Source: Desulfogranum marinum (lineage in GTDB: Bacteria > Desulfobacterota > Desulfobulbia > Desulfobulbales > Desulfobulbaceae). From it: a stretch of DNA of 64,000 nucleotides. The stretch's first letter is position 1. Every line of letters starts with the position of its first letter. The notes beneath the pieces were generated by a model. It made no database searches. It had not been told where the DNA came from and was given only the letters and a program-made list of their open reading frames with translations. The position numbers and the translations under genes were made by a program. Location: the NCBI RefSeq assembly GCF_016918565.1, contig NZ_JAFFQD010000001.1, positions 349,604 through 413,603 of the forward strand. The letters run 5' to 3'. This document shows, in pieces, positions 37,193 through 47,220 of the stretch.

Positions 37193-38909
37193 CGCGGAAG
37201 ACTTCCTCCAGGGTGGTTTGCCCTGTAAGTATCTTCCTCAATCCGTCCTGACGCAGGGTAATCATGCCGGTTTCCTCCATGGAAAGCGCTTTCTGTTTTA
37301 TCAACCCAGCATCAGAGGTGGTAAGGGTAAACCGCTTTAGTTCATCGGTTAAGATCATCAATTCAAATATGGCAATCCTTCCTTTGTAGCCTGTTTCAAA
37401 GCACTCAGGGCACCCTTTCCCCCTGTACAAACTTTTATCGCCAACGTCCTCTACACTAAAACCAGCTTTCTCCAGATATTCGCTGGTCGGCACAAAAGCC
37501 TCTTTACAATGCGGACAAATCTGACGGACAAGCCGCTGGGCAAGGATGGCGTTTACGGAAGAAGAAACCAGAAACGGCTCCACTCCCATATCAATAAGCC
37601 GGGTTATGGCACTGGCGGCATCATTAGTGTGCAAGGTGGAAAACACAAGGTGACCAGTGAGTGCTGCCTGAATGGCTATTTCCGCTGTTTCCAGATCACG
37701 AATCTCACCGACAAGAATGACATCAGGATCCTGGCGAACAATGGTCCGCAGCCCGCCGGCAAAGGTGAGGCCGATCTTAGCGTTCACCTGCATCTGCGAA
37801 ATACCGTCCATCTGGTATTCAATGGGGTCTTCAACCGTTATAATATTTATATCCGGACTGTTTAAAATTCCCAATGCGGAATAAAGGGTGGTTGTTTTTC
37901 CGCTACCAGTGGGCCCTGTGACCAGAATAATGCCATGAGGTGCTTTAATTAGCTGGAGGAAATGGGCAAGATCATTAGCCACAAGTCCCAATTCTTCCAA
38001 CGGAAGATAGACGCTTGACTTGTCAAGCAGGCGCATAACCACTCGCTCACCAAAAGCCGTGGGTAAAGTGGAAACACGGATATCGACATTTTTATCAGCA
38101 ATGCGAATCTCGATCCGTCCATCCTGAGGCAGCCTTTTTTCGGCAATATCCATCTTCGCCAGTATTTTGACGCGAGAAATTAACTTCCCTAAAACATGCC
38201 GAGGCGGCGCATACATGTCGTAGAGGATACCATCTACCCTCTTCCGTATCTTGACCCTATTTTTATAAGGCTCAATATGGACGTCACTGGCATTATCGCG
38301 CACAGCCTGCGAAAGCACCAGGTTAACGAGTTTAATCACCGGTGCATCACTGGTATCATCCAGCAGGTCGGCTGTTTCTTCTATCTGAGAAAAGATACTG
38401 TCCGGATCTTCTTCATGCATATCCTGCATAACCTGATCAGCAGCCTCGTTACTGGTCATGTCATAGGCGGTATTGATGGCTATAAAAATTTCGTTTTGGG
38501 GTGCCAGCACCGTCTCCATTCCTTCCCATTGCAAAAGTCGCTTGAGATCATCAAGCTGCTGCACACAAAAGGGCTCAGCAAGGGCTACATACGAACAATA
38601 AGGCGTTGCCACCGGAATCATCTTAAAGCGTTTAAGATATCCGATAGGAACCCGCTTCACAAAAAACGGCTCAATTTCTTTTGGCAACTTTTTGACGACT
38701 TTCAGATTGCACTGGATGCTTCTTGCCTGCAGCAACTCCTCTTCGGTAATCTGCTTTTCCTGTACCAGGATTTCACCTATCCGCCCCCCCTTTTCCTTCT
38801 GACTCTCCAATGCGGCCACAAGAGCTGTTTCGTCCAACCCAAACTGCTCCTGAAGTATATTTCCGATAGGTTGCATAGCTCCAAACACCCTTCCAGCGTT
38901 ATCTTTCAT
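37185..38909 (-). CDS. gspE: Type II secretion ATPase GspE
   Basis: The 574-residue motor ATPase. The N-terminal GspE/N1 domain (about 10-150) binds GspL. Then come Walker A GPTGSGKTTTLYSAL, the aspartate box, Walker B-region VGEIRDLETAEIA, a His box, and the zinc-finger CxxC pairs (CPHC, CPEC) near 480-520 that mark GspE over PilT. It is the last gene of the minus-strand gsp operon, 51 bases after gspD. Confidence 0.97.
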   Translation of the reverse strand: MKDNAGRVFGAMQPIGNILQEQFGLDETALVAALESQKEKGGRIGEILVQEKQITEEELLQARSIQCNLKVVKKLPKEIEPFFVKRVPIGYLKRFKMIPVATPYCSYVALAEPFCVQQLDDLKRLLQWEGMETVLAPQNEIFIAINTAYDMTSNEAADQVMQDMHEEDPDSIFSQIEETADLLDDTSDAPVIKLVNLVLSQAVRDNASDVHIEPYKNRVKIRKRVDGILYDMYAPPRHVLGKLISRVKILAKMDIAEKRLPQDGRIEIRIADKNVDIRVSTLPTAFGERVVMRLLDKSSVYLPLEELGLVANDLAHFLQLIKAPHGIILVTGPTGSGKTTTLYSALGILNSPDINIITVEDPIEYQMDGISQMQVNAKIGLTFAGGLRTIVRQDPDVILVGEIRDLETAEIAIQAALTGHLVFSTLHTNDAASAITRLIDMGVEPFLVSSSVNAILAQRLVRQICPHCKEAFVPTSEYLEKAGFSVEDVGDKSLYRGKGCPECFETGYKGRIAIFELMILTDELKRFTLTTSDAGLIKQKALSMEETGMITLRQDGLRKILTGQTTLEEVFRVT

Positions 38910-38960
38910 ACAATCGGCAGAATGCCTACCCTTTCACCCTGCCTATTCATGATCATACTC

Positions 38961-41210
38961 TTATTGTCCACTGGTGCGAAGATGTTGTATGTTTTCTCTG
39001 GCGAGCTGTTTTAAGGCATCATAAGGGCTTTGCCGCCACTCATCCTGCTGTTCCTCTCCAGGGTTAAGCTCCAAAACCTTTTGATACATCTCTCTAGCTC
39101 CCTTTACATTGCCTTCACGTTCGTAAACGACTCCTAGATTAATGGTTGCATAAGGATTTTCAGGATCAATATCCAAAGCCTGTAGAAAATAGTCCTTGGC
39201 CTCTAAAAATTCACTGCGTTGCAGCTTAGCAAACCCAAGATCGGTGAGGGCAGCAGCATGCTCCGGATTTGGTTTCTTCTGAAAAAAATCATCAGCTATC
39301 TGCGAAGAACCAGGCTGCACATCTTCCATGACATCACGTTTGTTGTAGTAAATTTCCGCCAATTCGGCAGGATTTTCAACTATATGGGGCGTAATAAAGA
39401 TAAACAGATTTGTTTTGGTCTCGCTCTCGGTTCTGCTTTTGAAAAGCCAGCCTAAAAGTGGAATATCGCCAAGCAGCGGCACCTTGTATTCGCCAGTACT
39501 GGTATCCTGGCCGATAATCCCGCCAAGTACTACGGTTTCCTCATTATGAACGACCACGGTTGTATCGGCTGTTCGGTTAAAGGTGGTCGGGTTTCCATCA
39601 CCCAGATCCTTAAGCTTTATCACCTCCACCGCGATTTCCAAACGTACAACGTTAGCCTGATTGATCTGCGGGGTAATGGTAAGGGTCGTGGCCACATCCT
39701 TATATTCGTAGTTGGTGTAATCCTGCTGGGAAGTAGTAGTATTTTTACTGGTAATGTAGGGTACATTCTCTCCCACCTTGATACTGGCCTTCTTATTATC
39801 TGTGGTTAAAATCTGTGGGGTGGCGATGATGTTTATGTCTTCGTCATCCTTATAGGCGTTGATCACCGCACCAAGATTGGGAAAATAAACGCCGCCGATT
39901 TCGATCCCTTCTTTCAAAACACCCATGGTAAAGCCACCTGGAAGGACTGGCTGATCCCTGGTAAGCCCCTCTAAAATCCCATAGGCGTTGTCCCCGGACT
40001 CGCCGCTGAAACCTCCAAACAGCGTACCGGTTTCATCGGCAAAGGTTCCGGATCCGCCATACTGGACCCCAAGTCCAAAATCCTTTGAGACCTGCACCTC
40101 CATGATAAGCGCTTCCATATACACCATACGCCTCGGGATATCTAATTTCTTGATCACATCTTCAAGGACCAGGTACTCCTCGCGGGGAGCTGTAATAATC
40201 AGGGCATTTGTCTCTGCATCAGCCACTACCTGTATATCAGAGGAAAGCACAGGCCCAGCCTTACCGCCGGTTTGCTTGGTGCCGGTTGCCTGCTTACCCG
40301 GCAGACTGGTCAACACCTTGACCATCTCTTCAGCATTGGCGTGCTGCAGGTAATAGACGCGTATCTTACCCTCCCCCCTGGGAACTTGACGATCAAGCTC
40401 TTTAAGCAGGTCATAGATCTTATCAATCTGCGCCTTTGGAGCAACAATAATAAGTGAGTTGGTCCGTTCATACGCTATAATTTTAATCGTTTCCGTCCGC
40501 TTCCCTTTTACAACCCGTTGTACAAATAATTCACGGATGGATTTTGCCACCGTGACCGCATCTGCATGCTCAAGGGTAATGGTCACGGTTTCCTCACCAA
40601 TGGACGGCACATCAACCACCTTGATTATTTCCATTAACCTGGAAATATTAGACTGCACATCAGTGATAATAAGCATTCCCGACTCGGCATGGGCAATAAG
40701 GACACTGGTTTTAGAGACAAGAGGTGAAAGAATTTTCTTGAGATCATCAGCATTAGAATGCACCAAGGGGATAATCTGGGTGACAACCCTATCTTCCAGT
40801 ATATCAACATCACCTTGGTACAGAGTGGAAATATTTTTCGATCTGGCCTGGACGGCAGGTACAATTTTCACCACCGTACCACTGGGAATGGTGGTGAATC
40901 CGTGGACCTCGAGCACTGATTCGAAAACCCGATAGGCATCTTCTTCGCTGATCCTGGTAGGAGAAATAATGGTTACATTCCCCTTTACAGCCCGATCAAC
41001 AATAAAATTTTTCCCAGTGAGTTCGCTTATATACTTTATAAACAGGTTGATATCGACATCATTAAAATCGATGGTCACATACCTTTGCGGTGTTATTTTT
41101 TGAGGTGCACCGTTTGCTTCGCCGAAAATGCCTGTAAACAGCAGACAACAACTCAAACAAACCAGAGATAGAATCAATTTCTTTATCATAAAGCCACACC
41201 CGCTCTTCAT
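38961..41210 (-). CDS. gspD: Type II secretion secretin GspD with C-terminal TPR extension
   Basis: Outer-membrane secretin, 749 residues. It has a signal peptide (IKKLILSLVCLSCCLLFTG), N0 domain (VTIDFNDVDINLFIKYISELTGKNFIVD), N1-N3 domains and the secretin core ending with TKTNLFIFITPHIVENPAEL. Instead of a short S domain, the C-terminus carries about two tetratricopeptide repeats (roughly 655-725: DLGFAKLQRSEFLEAKDYF, AINLGVVYEREGNVKGAREMY by pattern). The start at 41210 has AGGGG upstream, and 41189 is an alternative. The TPR tail should lie in the periplasm or cap region and may bind pilotins or cargo. Confidence 0.95.
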   Translation of the reverse strand: MKSGCGFMIKKLILSLVCLSCCLLFTGIFGEANGAPQKITPQRYVTIDFNDVDINLFIKYISELTGKNFIVDRAVKGNVTIISPTRISEEDAYRVFESVLEVHGFTTIPSGTVVKIVPAVQARSKNISTLYQGDVDILEDRVVTQIIPLVHSNADDLKKILSPLVSKTSVLIAHAESGMLIITDVQSNISRLMEIIKVVDVPSIGEETVTITLEHADAVTVAKSIRELFVQRVVKGKRTETIKIIAYERTNSLIIVAPKAQIDKIYDLLKELDRQVPRGEGKIRVYYLQHANAEEMVKVLTSLPGKQATGTKQTGGKAGPVLSSDIQVVADAETNALIITAPREEYLVLEDVIKKLDIPRRMVYMEALIMEVQVSKDFGLGVQYGGSGTFADETGTLFGGFSGESGDNAYGILEGLTRDQPVLPGGFTMGVLKEGIEIGGVYFPNLGAVINAYKDDEDINIIATPQILTTDNKKASIKVGENVPYITSKNTTTSQQDYTNYEYKDVATTLTITPQINQANVVRLEIAVEVIKLKDLGDGNPTTFNRTADTTVVVHNEETVVLGGIIGQDTSTGEYKVPLLGDIPLLGWLFKSRTESETKTNLFIFITPHIVENPAELAEIYYNKRDVMEDVQPGSSQIADDFFQKKPNPEHAAALTDLGFAKLQRSEFLEAKDYFLQALDIDPENPYATINLGVVYEREGNVKGAREMYQKVLELNPGEEQQDEWRQSPYDALKQLARENIQHLRTSGQ

Positions 41211-41294
41211 TTAACAGCCCCTTTCACAACTCCACCTCGTTCCACCTGGCCATCATCTCTTTTGACAAAACAACCTGCGACCAAATGATGTTCT

Positions 41295-42050
41295 TTATTC
41301 ATTTTCGAGCCCCTCATCAGGCTCCTCATTTTCGTGCCCCTCATCGGGCTCCTCAATCTCTTCATCAATGCCCTCCTCACGAGCTCCCTCTTCAACCTCA
41401 AGGGGCTCAAACGGCTCTTCCACCGCCTCAGGCAGTTGGGGACGACTTTCCCGAAAGCTGATACGCCTTCTGGGCCTCACAACAGGCACCCTTTTTTCGA
41501 CAGCTGTACTGCTGACGTTTTGTTGCCTCGTCCCTCCCGTTAAGGGTTGAGGAGACGGAGAACCACCACCTTTTCTTTCCTTGATAGTCAGCGCTTCAGT
41601 ACGTCCGTTGACCTCCAAGATCACCTTTCCTCTGACAATCTTGCGGATCCTGGCATTTTGCACGCTATCGCCTATACGAAAAAGATCCTGCTTTTTTTCC
41701 TTTTCATCGATAATAATCGCTCGAGCATCCGTTTCATCGCCCACAACCGTACCGAGAAGTACCAACTTTAATGAAGTCTCTTCATGGTCTTCGTCCTCAA
41801 CCGGTAGTGATTCGCTGTCACTTGCTTCCAACAATGCCTGAAAAATATTTCTACCGGCAATAACCTCGTAATCTGTCGGCAAAACTGAACGAACGGCACC
41901 TGCAACGCGTTCTTCATCAGCAGATTCAACGACCTCACTACCTGTGGGAATAAGTGCTACCAGCCCTTCTTCAACCCGCTCGTACCATAAAGACACTCCT
42001 GCGTAAATCAGGATTGTCAAAGACAGTAAGGTTAGCAATACCCGTATCAC
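41295..42050 (-). CDS. gspC: Type II secretion protein GspC
   Basis: Bitopic inner-membrane protein that links the platform to the secretin. It has one N-terminal helix (VLLTLLSLTILIYAGVSLWY) and a homology-region domain at about 90-150 (LKLVLLGTVVGDETDARAIII...FRIGDSVQNARIRKI). There is no PDZ domain. The C-terminal third is low complexity, ending in a 27 bp tandem repeat encoding EEPDEGHEN/EEPDEGLEN, strongly acidic. 251 residues. It lies between gspN and gspD, 2 bases after gspN. Confidence 0.88.
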   Translation of the reverse strand: MIRVLLTLLSLTILIYAGVSLWYERVEEGLVALIPTGSEVVESADEERVAGAVRSVLPTDYEVIAGRNIFQALLEASDSESLPVEDEDHEETSLKLVLLGTVVGDETDARAIIIDEKEKKQDLFRIGDSVQNARIRKIVRGKVILEVNGRTEALTIKERKGGGSPSPQPLTGGTRQQNVSSTAVEKRVPVVRPRRRISFRESRPQLPEAVEEPFEPLEVEEGAREEGIDEEIEEPDEGHENEEPDEGLENE

Positions 42051-42052
42051 GA

Positions 42053-42985
42053 TTACTGCTCCGCCGTGGTTGCTGCAGCCTCAAACAACGAAGACAGCTC
42101 ACCAAAGGTAATACCGGGATCAGCGACGTCTCCACTAACCTTAAAAGTGACGCCATCATCCTGCAATTGATTTCGAATAGCAGATAAAAGCTGCCCATCT
42201 GTTACATGAGCAAAAAACTCCGGCCGTGGTAACATGATCCCGGCAAAGCTCAATCCCGATTGGGCATAAGGATGGTTAAGCTCAATGTTTCCGCTAAAGT
42301 CAGCTGAAAACAACTCAGACTCCACCTGTCCTCCATCAATAAACAGTTTTTGCTCGTTGCCTGTCACTGTAAAACGCACCTGTGAAAAAGGAAAAACACC
42401 ATGCCCAAGGATCTTTTTTTTCAGACCTATTTTACCGTTACCGATACTCACTTTCACATCCATATTACCTAATGCTGTGAAGTCGCTTTGCACCTTGCCC
42501 TTAAATTGTGCATTCAATTTTCCTTGTATCTCTCTTCCCAAAATTGCTCGTATGCCGCTAACCAAATCAAGCTGCACGTTCTCAATTTGTCCTGCAACGT
42601 TAAAAGCATCCAAGCTTGAACCAGTGCTAAAGGTACCGGCAACACGCCCCTGTTTAATCGTCGCCACATAGCCGACTACAGGTTGCATATTCAATAAACT
42701 CACAAATTTCGGCTGCAATTCCAAGGTTTCAACCTCCAACAGCGTCTTTTGCTCTGCAGATGAAGAGAACTCCAATCCGCTCAAAACCAATTTTCCAGGA
42801 AACCCAACCGCTACGTTAGATAATGCTACCCTCGCGTAAGGGAAACGTGCACCAAGATACTCAGGAATCCACTGGTCAAGGAAATCCACAGGAAAAAGTA
42901 TCCACAGCATGAGAACGAGCCCTGCCACGGTATAGAGAAAATACCCCAGTATACTCCTTCCCCAACGAAGCGTTTTTGCCATCAT
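42053..42985 (-). CDS. gspN: Type II secretion protein GspN
   Basis: A 310-residue protein with one N-terminal membrane helix (LGYFLYTVAGLVLMLWILFPV) followed by a beta-rich periplasmic region. The phrase FPYARVALSNV and the AsmA-like strand pattern fit the delta-proteobacterial GspN group. The role in secretion is not well defined in any system. Position between gspM and gspC supports the call. Confidence 0.82.
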   Translation of the reverse strand: MMAKTLRWGRSILGYFLYTVAGLVLMLWILFPVDFLDQWIPEYLGARFPYARVALSNVAVGFPGKLVLSGLEFSSSAEQKTLLEVETLELQPKFVSLLNMQPVVGYVATIKQGRVAGTFSTGSSLDAFNVAGQIENVQLDLVSGIRAILGREIQGKLNAQFKGKVQSDFTALGNMDVKVSIGNGKIGLKKKILGHGVFPFSQVRFTVTGNEQKLFIDGGQVESELFSADFSGNIELNHPYAQSGLSFAGIMLPRPEFFAHVTDGQLLSAIRNQLQDDGVTFKVSGDVADPGITFGELSSLFEAAATTAEQ

Positions 42986-43058
42986 CAGCGAGCACTCATA
43001 TACAGTTCTTGATGTTGATCACAACCACCACACATTAGGCACATTCCAAGCATTTACC

Positions 43059-43595
43059 CTAGTTAACAGCGTTAACAACCTGATCAACGCTGACAATTTG
43101 TAAAATCACATCCAGCGTCCCTTTCTCCTTATTGTTCTCCTGAATGGTAATGCGTTTAATCCCGACGAGATTTTGCGGAGATTCAGTAGTTTTAAGAAAA
43201 GCAACGAGCTGTTTCAGACTAACAGCCTGTAATTTCATTTCCACCATGCTTTGCTTCAAGACCCCTTCAGCGGCAAGCTCCGAAGGCTTCATATATGCAA
43301 TTCGCTCTTTGACCTTAATGTCAGCCGCATTTTGCTCTAAAAAAGAAAACAGACTGAACCCACTGGCCCGCTCGTTGAGCAGGGCCGCAATAGAGCGGCT
43401 TTTTTGGCTAAAAAGAGCGTAACGCTGCTGCATTTGTTCCATTTCTTCGAGTTGTCGTTGCCGGGTTACAACATTTTTTGTCATTTTTTCCCGATTTTCC
43501 ATTAAAGGAAAAAGAACAAATTGCAGAAGCAAAAAAAGTACAAGACTGATCCCGGCAATAATGACTGCGTTTTTTTCTCGTGATGTCATCTGCAT
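43059..43595 (-). CDS. gspM: Type II secretion protein GspM
   Basis: A small bitopic platform protein of 178 residues: a membrane helix at about 12-30 (AGISLVLFLLLQFVLFPLM), then a coiled coil and a ferredoxin-like domain. It overlaps the gspL stop by one base. GspM normally pairs with GspL. The sequence is divergent, so the call rests on topology and gene order. Confidence 0.82.
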   Translation of the reverse strand: MQMTSREKNAVIIAGISLVLFLLLQFVLFPLMENREKMTKNVVTRQRQLEEMEQMQQRYALFSQKSRSIAALLNERASGFSLFSFLEQNAADIKVKERIAYMKPSELAAEGVLKQSMVEMKLQAVSLKQLVAFLKTTESPQNLVGIKRITIQENNKEKGTLDVILQIVSVDQVVNAVN

Positions 43596-45061
43596 CAGCT
43601 CTCACCCAACTCCAGCTGTATCTCAAAGCGAATTTTTCGAGTCTTTTTATCCGCGGTCGCTGATACAATCTGCACGTCACCATACAGGGGGGACTGCGAG
43701 AGAAGACTTTTAATTTGATTAACCGTATTAAAAGTCCCAGTCATCCCGCGCATGCGGATTGCCTTTTGATCTATCACCATTCTAGAGACATGGAGCGACA
43801 AGGTAGCAGGAATACGAGCTGAGATATCTGCCAAGAAATCCAACATCCTCTGCTGGTCGGCATATACAGGCATGTTGGTTTCAGAAGACTCCAATTCCTT
43901 CAAAGCAACCTTCATCTGCACGTAAGGATCCTGGATACGGGTAGCGCTGGTAAACTGGTTCCGATACAGCTGCTCCATCTGCTGCCGCAATCGATTATTC
44001 TTTATCGTTAAACTTCTATTTTCCAGGGCATAGTAGCCGACAATAGAACCTATACAGACAAGGACGGAGGCCGCAACAGCGACTATCTGTTTCTTCGAAG
44101 TAAAAAGTGTCTTTTTAGATGCCAGTTCTCCTTGCCGTAAATTAAAATCTGTGTTTTTGCCGGGCCTGTACAGCGAGAGGCTTAACGCCGTTGCAAACTC
44201 TCCCGGTGGCATATGCTCGAGCCCCGTTGGAACATTGATTCCCGACAAAGCAAGGAGGTCCGCAGGTTCCACGTCCATACCCAGCTGCGCCTTTAAGGCA
44301 GCTCGAACCTCTTCACTTTCGACGAAACGTCCGGTTACCAGTGTATGTTCAATATCATCGACCGGGAAGCCAATGGATCGTAAAAATCCCAAAGTTCGCC
44401 CAACCGTCTGCTGAAGCGCACCTAATTGTGCCCCAAACTCATCGATCTCAGCCCCACCTGACATCGTCTGCGACAAAACAGGTAATTTACGACAAAATTG
44501 ACAGATACCGTTATGCAACAGCAACAGGGTTGCCTCAGCATCGTCTGCCTCCAAAACCAGGTGCCACCCTTCAGGAAAACGGTGCCCAACAAGCTCTGCC
44601 ACTGCGACCGCAGCCGGCACAACAACTCCAGGCTCGGCATCATGTTGCTTTAGGCGTTCAAGGACATCACTCAGCACTCTCTTTTCAACGGCAAAAACCA
44701 GGAGAGAGCTACTTTGGTCAGTTGTCCTTAGTACATTAAAATCTGTGACCACCTCTTCCATAGGCCGGATGAATTGATCTTCCAACTCAAAAGGGAGGGT
44801 CTGGGTAATATTTTTTTTATCGGAAAAAGGCAGCTCCAAGTTACGGGTACTCACTGCTGCAAGCGATAGCCCGCAAACACATTCCCCGCCCTGCCAGTGA
44901 AGCTTTTCCAGAAGTTCTTCCACCGGTGTAGCTGCAATACCATCCGTGGATAAGGGAATAGAAGCACTCGACTCAACGACCACGGTTTTCCCCTGTTGTC
45001 CAGTCACAACACCTGTGAGGCAATCGTCACCGTAATAGAGTCCGAGAAACTTTTTATTCAT
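43595..45061 (-). CDS. gspL: Type II secretion protein GspL
   Basis: A 488-residue protein with an N-terminal actin-like cytoplasmic domain (FLGLYYGDDCLTGVV; PilM/GspL fold), one membrane helix at about 335-355 (IVAVAASVLVCIGSIVGYYAL), and a periplasmic ferredoxin-like domain. The cytoplasmic domain recruits GspE to the platform. It is longer than the E. coli type because the actin-like part is full size. Confidence 0.87.
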   Translation of the reverse strand: MNKKFLGLYYGDDCLTGVVTGQQGKTVVVESSASIPLSTDGIAATPVEELLEKLHWQGGECVCGLSLAAVSTRNLELPFSDKKNITQTLPFELEDQFIRPMEEVVTDFNVLRTTDQSSSLLVFAVEKRVLSDVLERLKQHDAEPGVVVPAAVAVAELVGHRFPEGWHLVLEADDAEATLLLLHNGICQFCRKLPVLSQTMSGGAEIDEFGAQLGALQQTVGRTLGFLRSIGFPVDDIEHTLVTGRFVESEEVRAALKAQLGMDVEPADLLALSGINVPTGLEHMPPGEFATALSLSLYRPGKNTDFNLRQGELASKKTLFTSKKQIVAVAASVLVCIGSIVGYYALENRSLTIKNNRLRQQMEQLYRNQFTSATRIQDPYVQMKVALKELESSETNMPVYADQQRMLDFLADISARIPATLSLHVSRMVIDQKAIRMRGMTGTFNTVNQIKSLLSQSPLYGDVQIVSATADKKTRKIRFEIQLELGES

Positions 45062-45084
45062 TTCTATCTCGTTTACTTCTCAAT

Positions 45085-46134
45085 TTATTGTATCTGCCAG
45101 TGAACAAGTGTCTGCTCGTGATTTTCCCCACGCAAAAGTACCCCTTTGCCGATACATCTGCCATCTTCGGTTGCAGCCGTAATGGTTAGAGCAAAAGCCT
45201 TGGCTGAAACTGTAAGCAGATTTTCATCCAGTGTTATATCTCCAGGAAAACCGCTGACGTTTTTATACCAGGTTGGGTCGGCAAGATTGTCGCTATTATC
45301 CGGCTCCTCCCTGTATGCTTGCAACTCGCTTATCATATCCTCGTTTAACTCAGGATTCAACGCGGCCAAAACCGCATCCGGCGCCGTATTCAAATTAATT
45401 TTTCCGTCATCGCCCGCCACGGTAATATATGCTGCAATGCCTTCATGTTCCTCATCCCCATAAAAAAGCGCAGGTGTCACGCCCTTTACAAACAAAAGCT
45501 CTTCTACAGCCAACATGGCCCCATTTCGACACGAATAACCCGGAGAAAGTGATTGATAATATGCATTTTCCGCGCCATTTATCCGTGCATCATCATCTTC
45601 ATCTATCCAATCACGAATGGCATCAAGTAATGCTTCCACCTGCTGCTCATCATCAATGGCAAATTTACCGGAGAGCAGGAACCTTGTCCAAACCTGTTCG
45701 ACTTTTTCAAGCTGTTGTTGCTGTTCTTGAGCAGAAGTTTTATTTGTATTGTTGGCTCCATTACCGCCTTGTAAAGGATTCGCCAGCAGGGCATGAATCT
45801 GCAATTTCCCAGAAAGATCATTCACAGCGCAGGTAAGTGAGATATCGTCTGTCAAAGAGGTAAGCTGTTCCCCGTCAATGCCGGCCCAACTATCAAGAAG
45901 GGAATCATAGGTCGTTGCCTGCTGATCACTATACAAGGCTGCCTGAACAATACTGAGCCCCGAATACACTGCATTTTCCATGGCAAGCGTTTTCTCCACT
46001 AGTGCGGCATCCTCAACCTGCCCGTCAACATCAACCAGGAGTTGCATGGTCATGGTAACCAAAAAACTGACGGTCAATAGAGCCAACAGCAAGGCAACAC
46101 CTTTTTGATCCTTGAGCAAATGCTTATGACTCAC
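45085..46134 (-). CDS. gspK: Minor pseudopilin GspK
   Basis: The large tip pseudopilin, 349 residues. It starts with a basic leader and a prepilin site DQKGVALLLALLTVSFL without the +5 glutamate, as usual for GspK. The large inserted alpha domain covers about 110-260, with acidic calcium-type residues. Its start overlaps the end of gspJ by 11 bases. It forms the tip complex with GspI and GspJ. Confidence 0.92.
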   Translation of the reverse strand: MSHKHLLKDQKGVALLLALLTVSFLVTMTMQLLVDVDGQVEDAALVEKTLAMENAVYSGLSIVQAALYSDQQATTYDSLLDSWAGIDGEQLTSLTDDISLTCAVNDLSGKLQIHALLANPLQGGNGANNTNKTSAQEQQQQLEKVEQVWTRFLLSGKFAIDDEQQVEALLDAIRDWIDEDDDARINGAENAYYQSLSPGYSCRNGAMLAVEELLFVKGVTPALFYGDEEHEGIAAYITVAGDDGKINLNTAPDAVLAALNPELNEDMISELQAYREEPDNSDNLADPTWYKNVSGFPGDITLDENLLTVSAKAFALTITAATEDGRCIGKGVLLRGENHEQTLVHWQIQ

Positions 46135-46804
46135 CGTCTTGCTCCTCTTTTATACTACCGGTGGGAAGCCACACCCCTGAGCGAAAAGGAATAACGGTCT
46201 TGTGCTCACTATCCTGCCAGAACTCCAACGTAATAAATACTGCTGCCGGCAGTAGTACAGGCTCTTGCTCATTTTCTTCGTCCGGCTTACTCGCCCAGCT
46301 GTCATTTTTTTGACCTTCAGCATCCCAATACGTCAATTGCAAAGAGCGAAGTCCGGCACACAAGGTGTACGCTTCTTTCTCACCGCTCTCCTCTGCAAAC
46401 ACTGAAAGTGTATCCGCTCTCAGTAGTTTGAACGAACCAGGATCATTTTCATCTTCTATCACCTCATAGGCAATGGTGGTGCTCCCCTTGTCTGATCGTC
46501 CATCGTCAAAAGCCAGGTGCGCCATGGAACTGAAGATCAAACCGGCTGCCTGCCGGCCGTTAATCTCATTTTTCGTCCCTACAAATCCGACCTCACCATC
46601 GACTACAGCAGCAGCCAGATCACTCCTCATCCTATCCAGGGTAATACGTGCCTGCCGATAGATATCTTTCTGGTTTGCTGTTGCAGCCAACAGATCCACA
46701 GTACTGTTCAAGGCGAATCCAACCATTGAGCTCACCACTGCCAAAATTGAGACAGCAAGCATGACCTCCAGTAAAGTGAAGCCTCTGTTATTGACGTTGG
46801 TCAT
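46124..46804 (-). CDS. gspJ: Minor pseudopilin GspJ
   Basis: A 226-residue pseudopilin with prepilin peptidase site NNRGFTLLEVMLAVSIL at residues 5-21 and a beta-rich globular domain. It overlaps gspI by 17 bases. It forms the tip trimer with GspI and GspK. Confidence 0.92.
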   Translation of the reverse strand: MTNVNNRGFTLLEVMLAVSILAVVSSMVGFALNSTVDLLAATANQKDIYRQARITLDRMRSDLAAAVVDGEVGFVGTKNEINGRQAAGLIFSSMAHLAFDDGRSDKGSTTIAYEVIEDENDPGSFKLLRADTLSVFAEESGEKEAYTLCAGLRSLQLTYWDAEGQKNDSWASKPDEENEQEPVLLPAAVFITLEFWQDSEHKTVIPFRSGVWLPTGSIKEEQDGES

Positions 46805-47213
46805 CGGGAACTATTTTTTTAAAAATCGTTGTCTGTACAGTAAGACGCTGTGTTTCATCTTCGGCAAGGGCAACAGTTAAGACCACCTGCTTCAGCATTC
46901 CGTCTGTGTCCGGGATCGAAATGTCGTCTTCCAAGACTGGTACCACTTCCGTATTCCAGGAAAATTCACTAAACCCATCTTCAAAGATTCCGCTCTCACT
47001 CTCTACCTGTTCAAAATCCTGCAGACGAATTTCCGCCATCTTTTCCTGAGCCAGCAAGGCAGCAATCGTATCAAACCGGGCATCAGTGGCAATAGAAATC
47101 GTTTGTGACTGAGATCCTAAAAGGCTGACCAGAGCAATTGCCAATACTGCCACCGCAATCATCACCTCAAGCAGCGTGAAGCCTTGTGCACTGGATTGCC
47201 TGCTTAAGTTCAT
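46788..47213 (-). CDS. gspI: Minor pseudopilin GspI
   Basis: A 141-residue minor pseudopilin with QGFTLLEVMIAVAVLAIALV as the cleavage site and helix. I chose the ATG at 47213 because it gives a normal 10-residue leader and lies just after the gspH stop. A longer frame from 47282 would run far into gspH and add an atypical leader. Confidence 0.9.
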   Translation of the reverse strand: MNLSRQSSAQGFTLLEVMIAVAVLAIALVSLLGSQSQTISIATDARFDTIAALLAQEKMAEIRLQDFEQVESESGIFEDGFSEFSWNTEVVPVLEDDISIPDTDGMLKQVVLTVALAEDETQRLTVQTTIFKKIVPDDQRQ

Positions 47214-47220
47214 AATCGGG

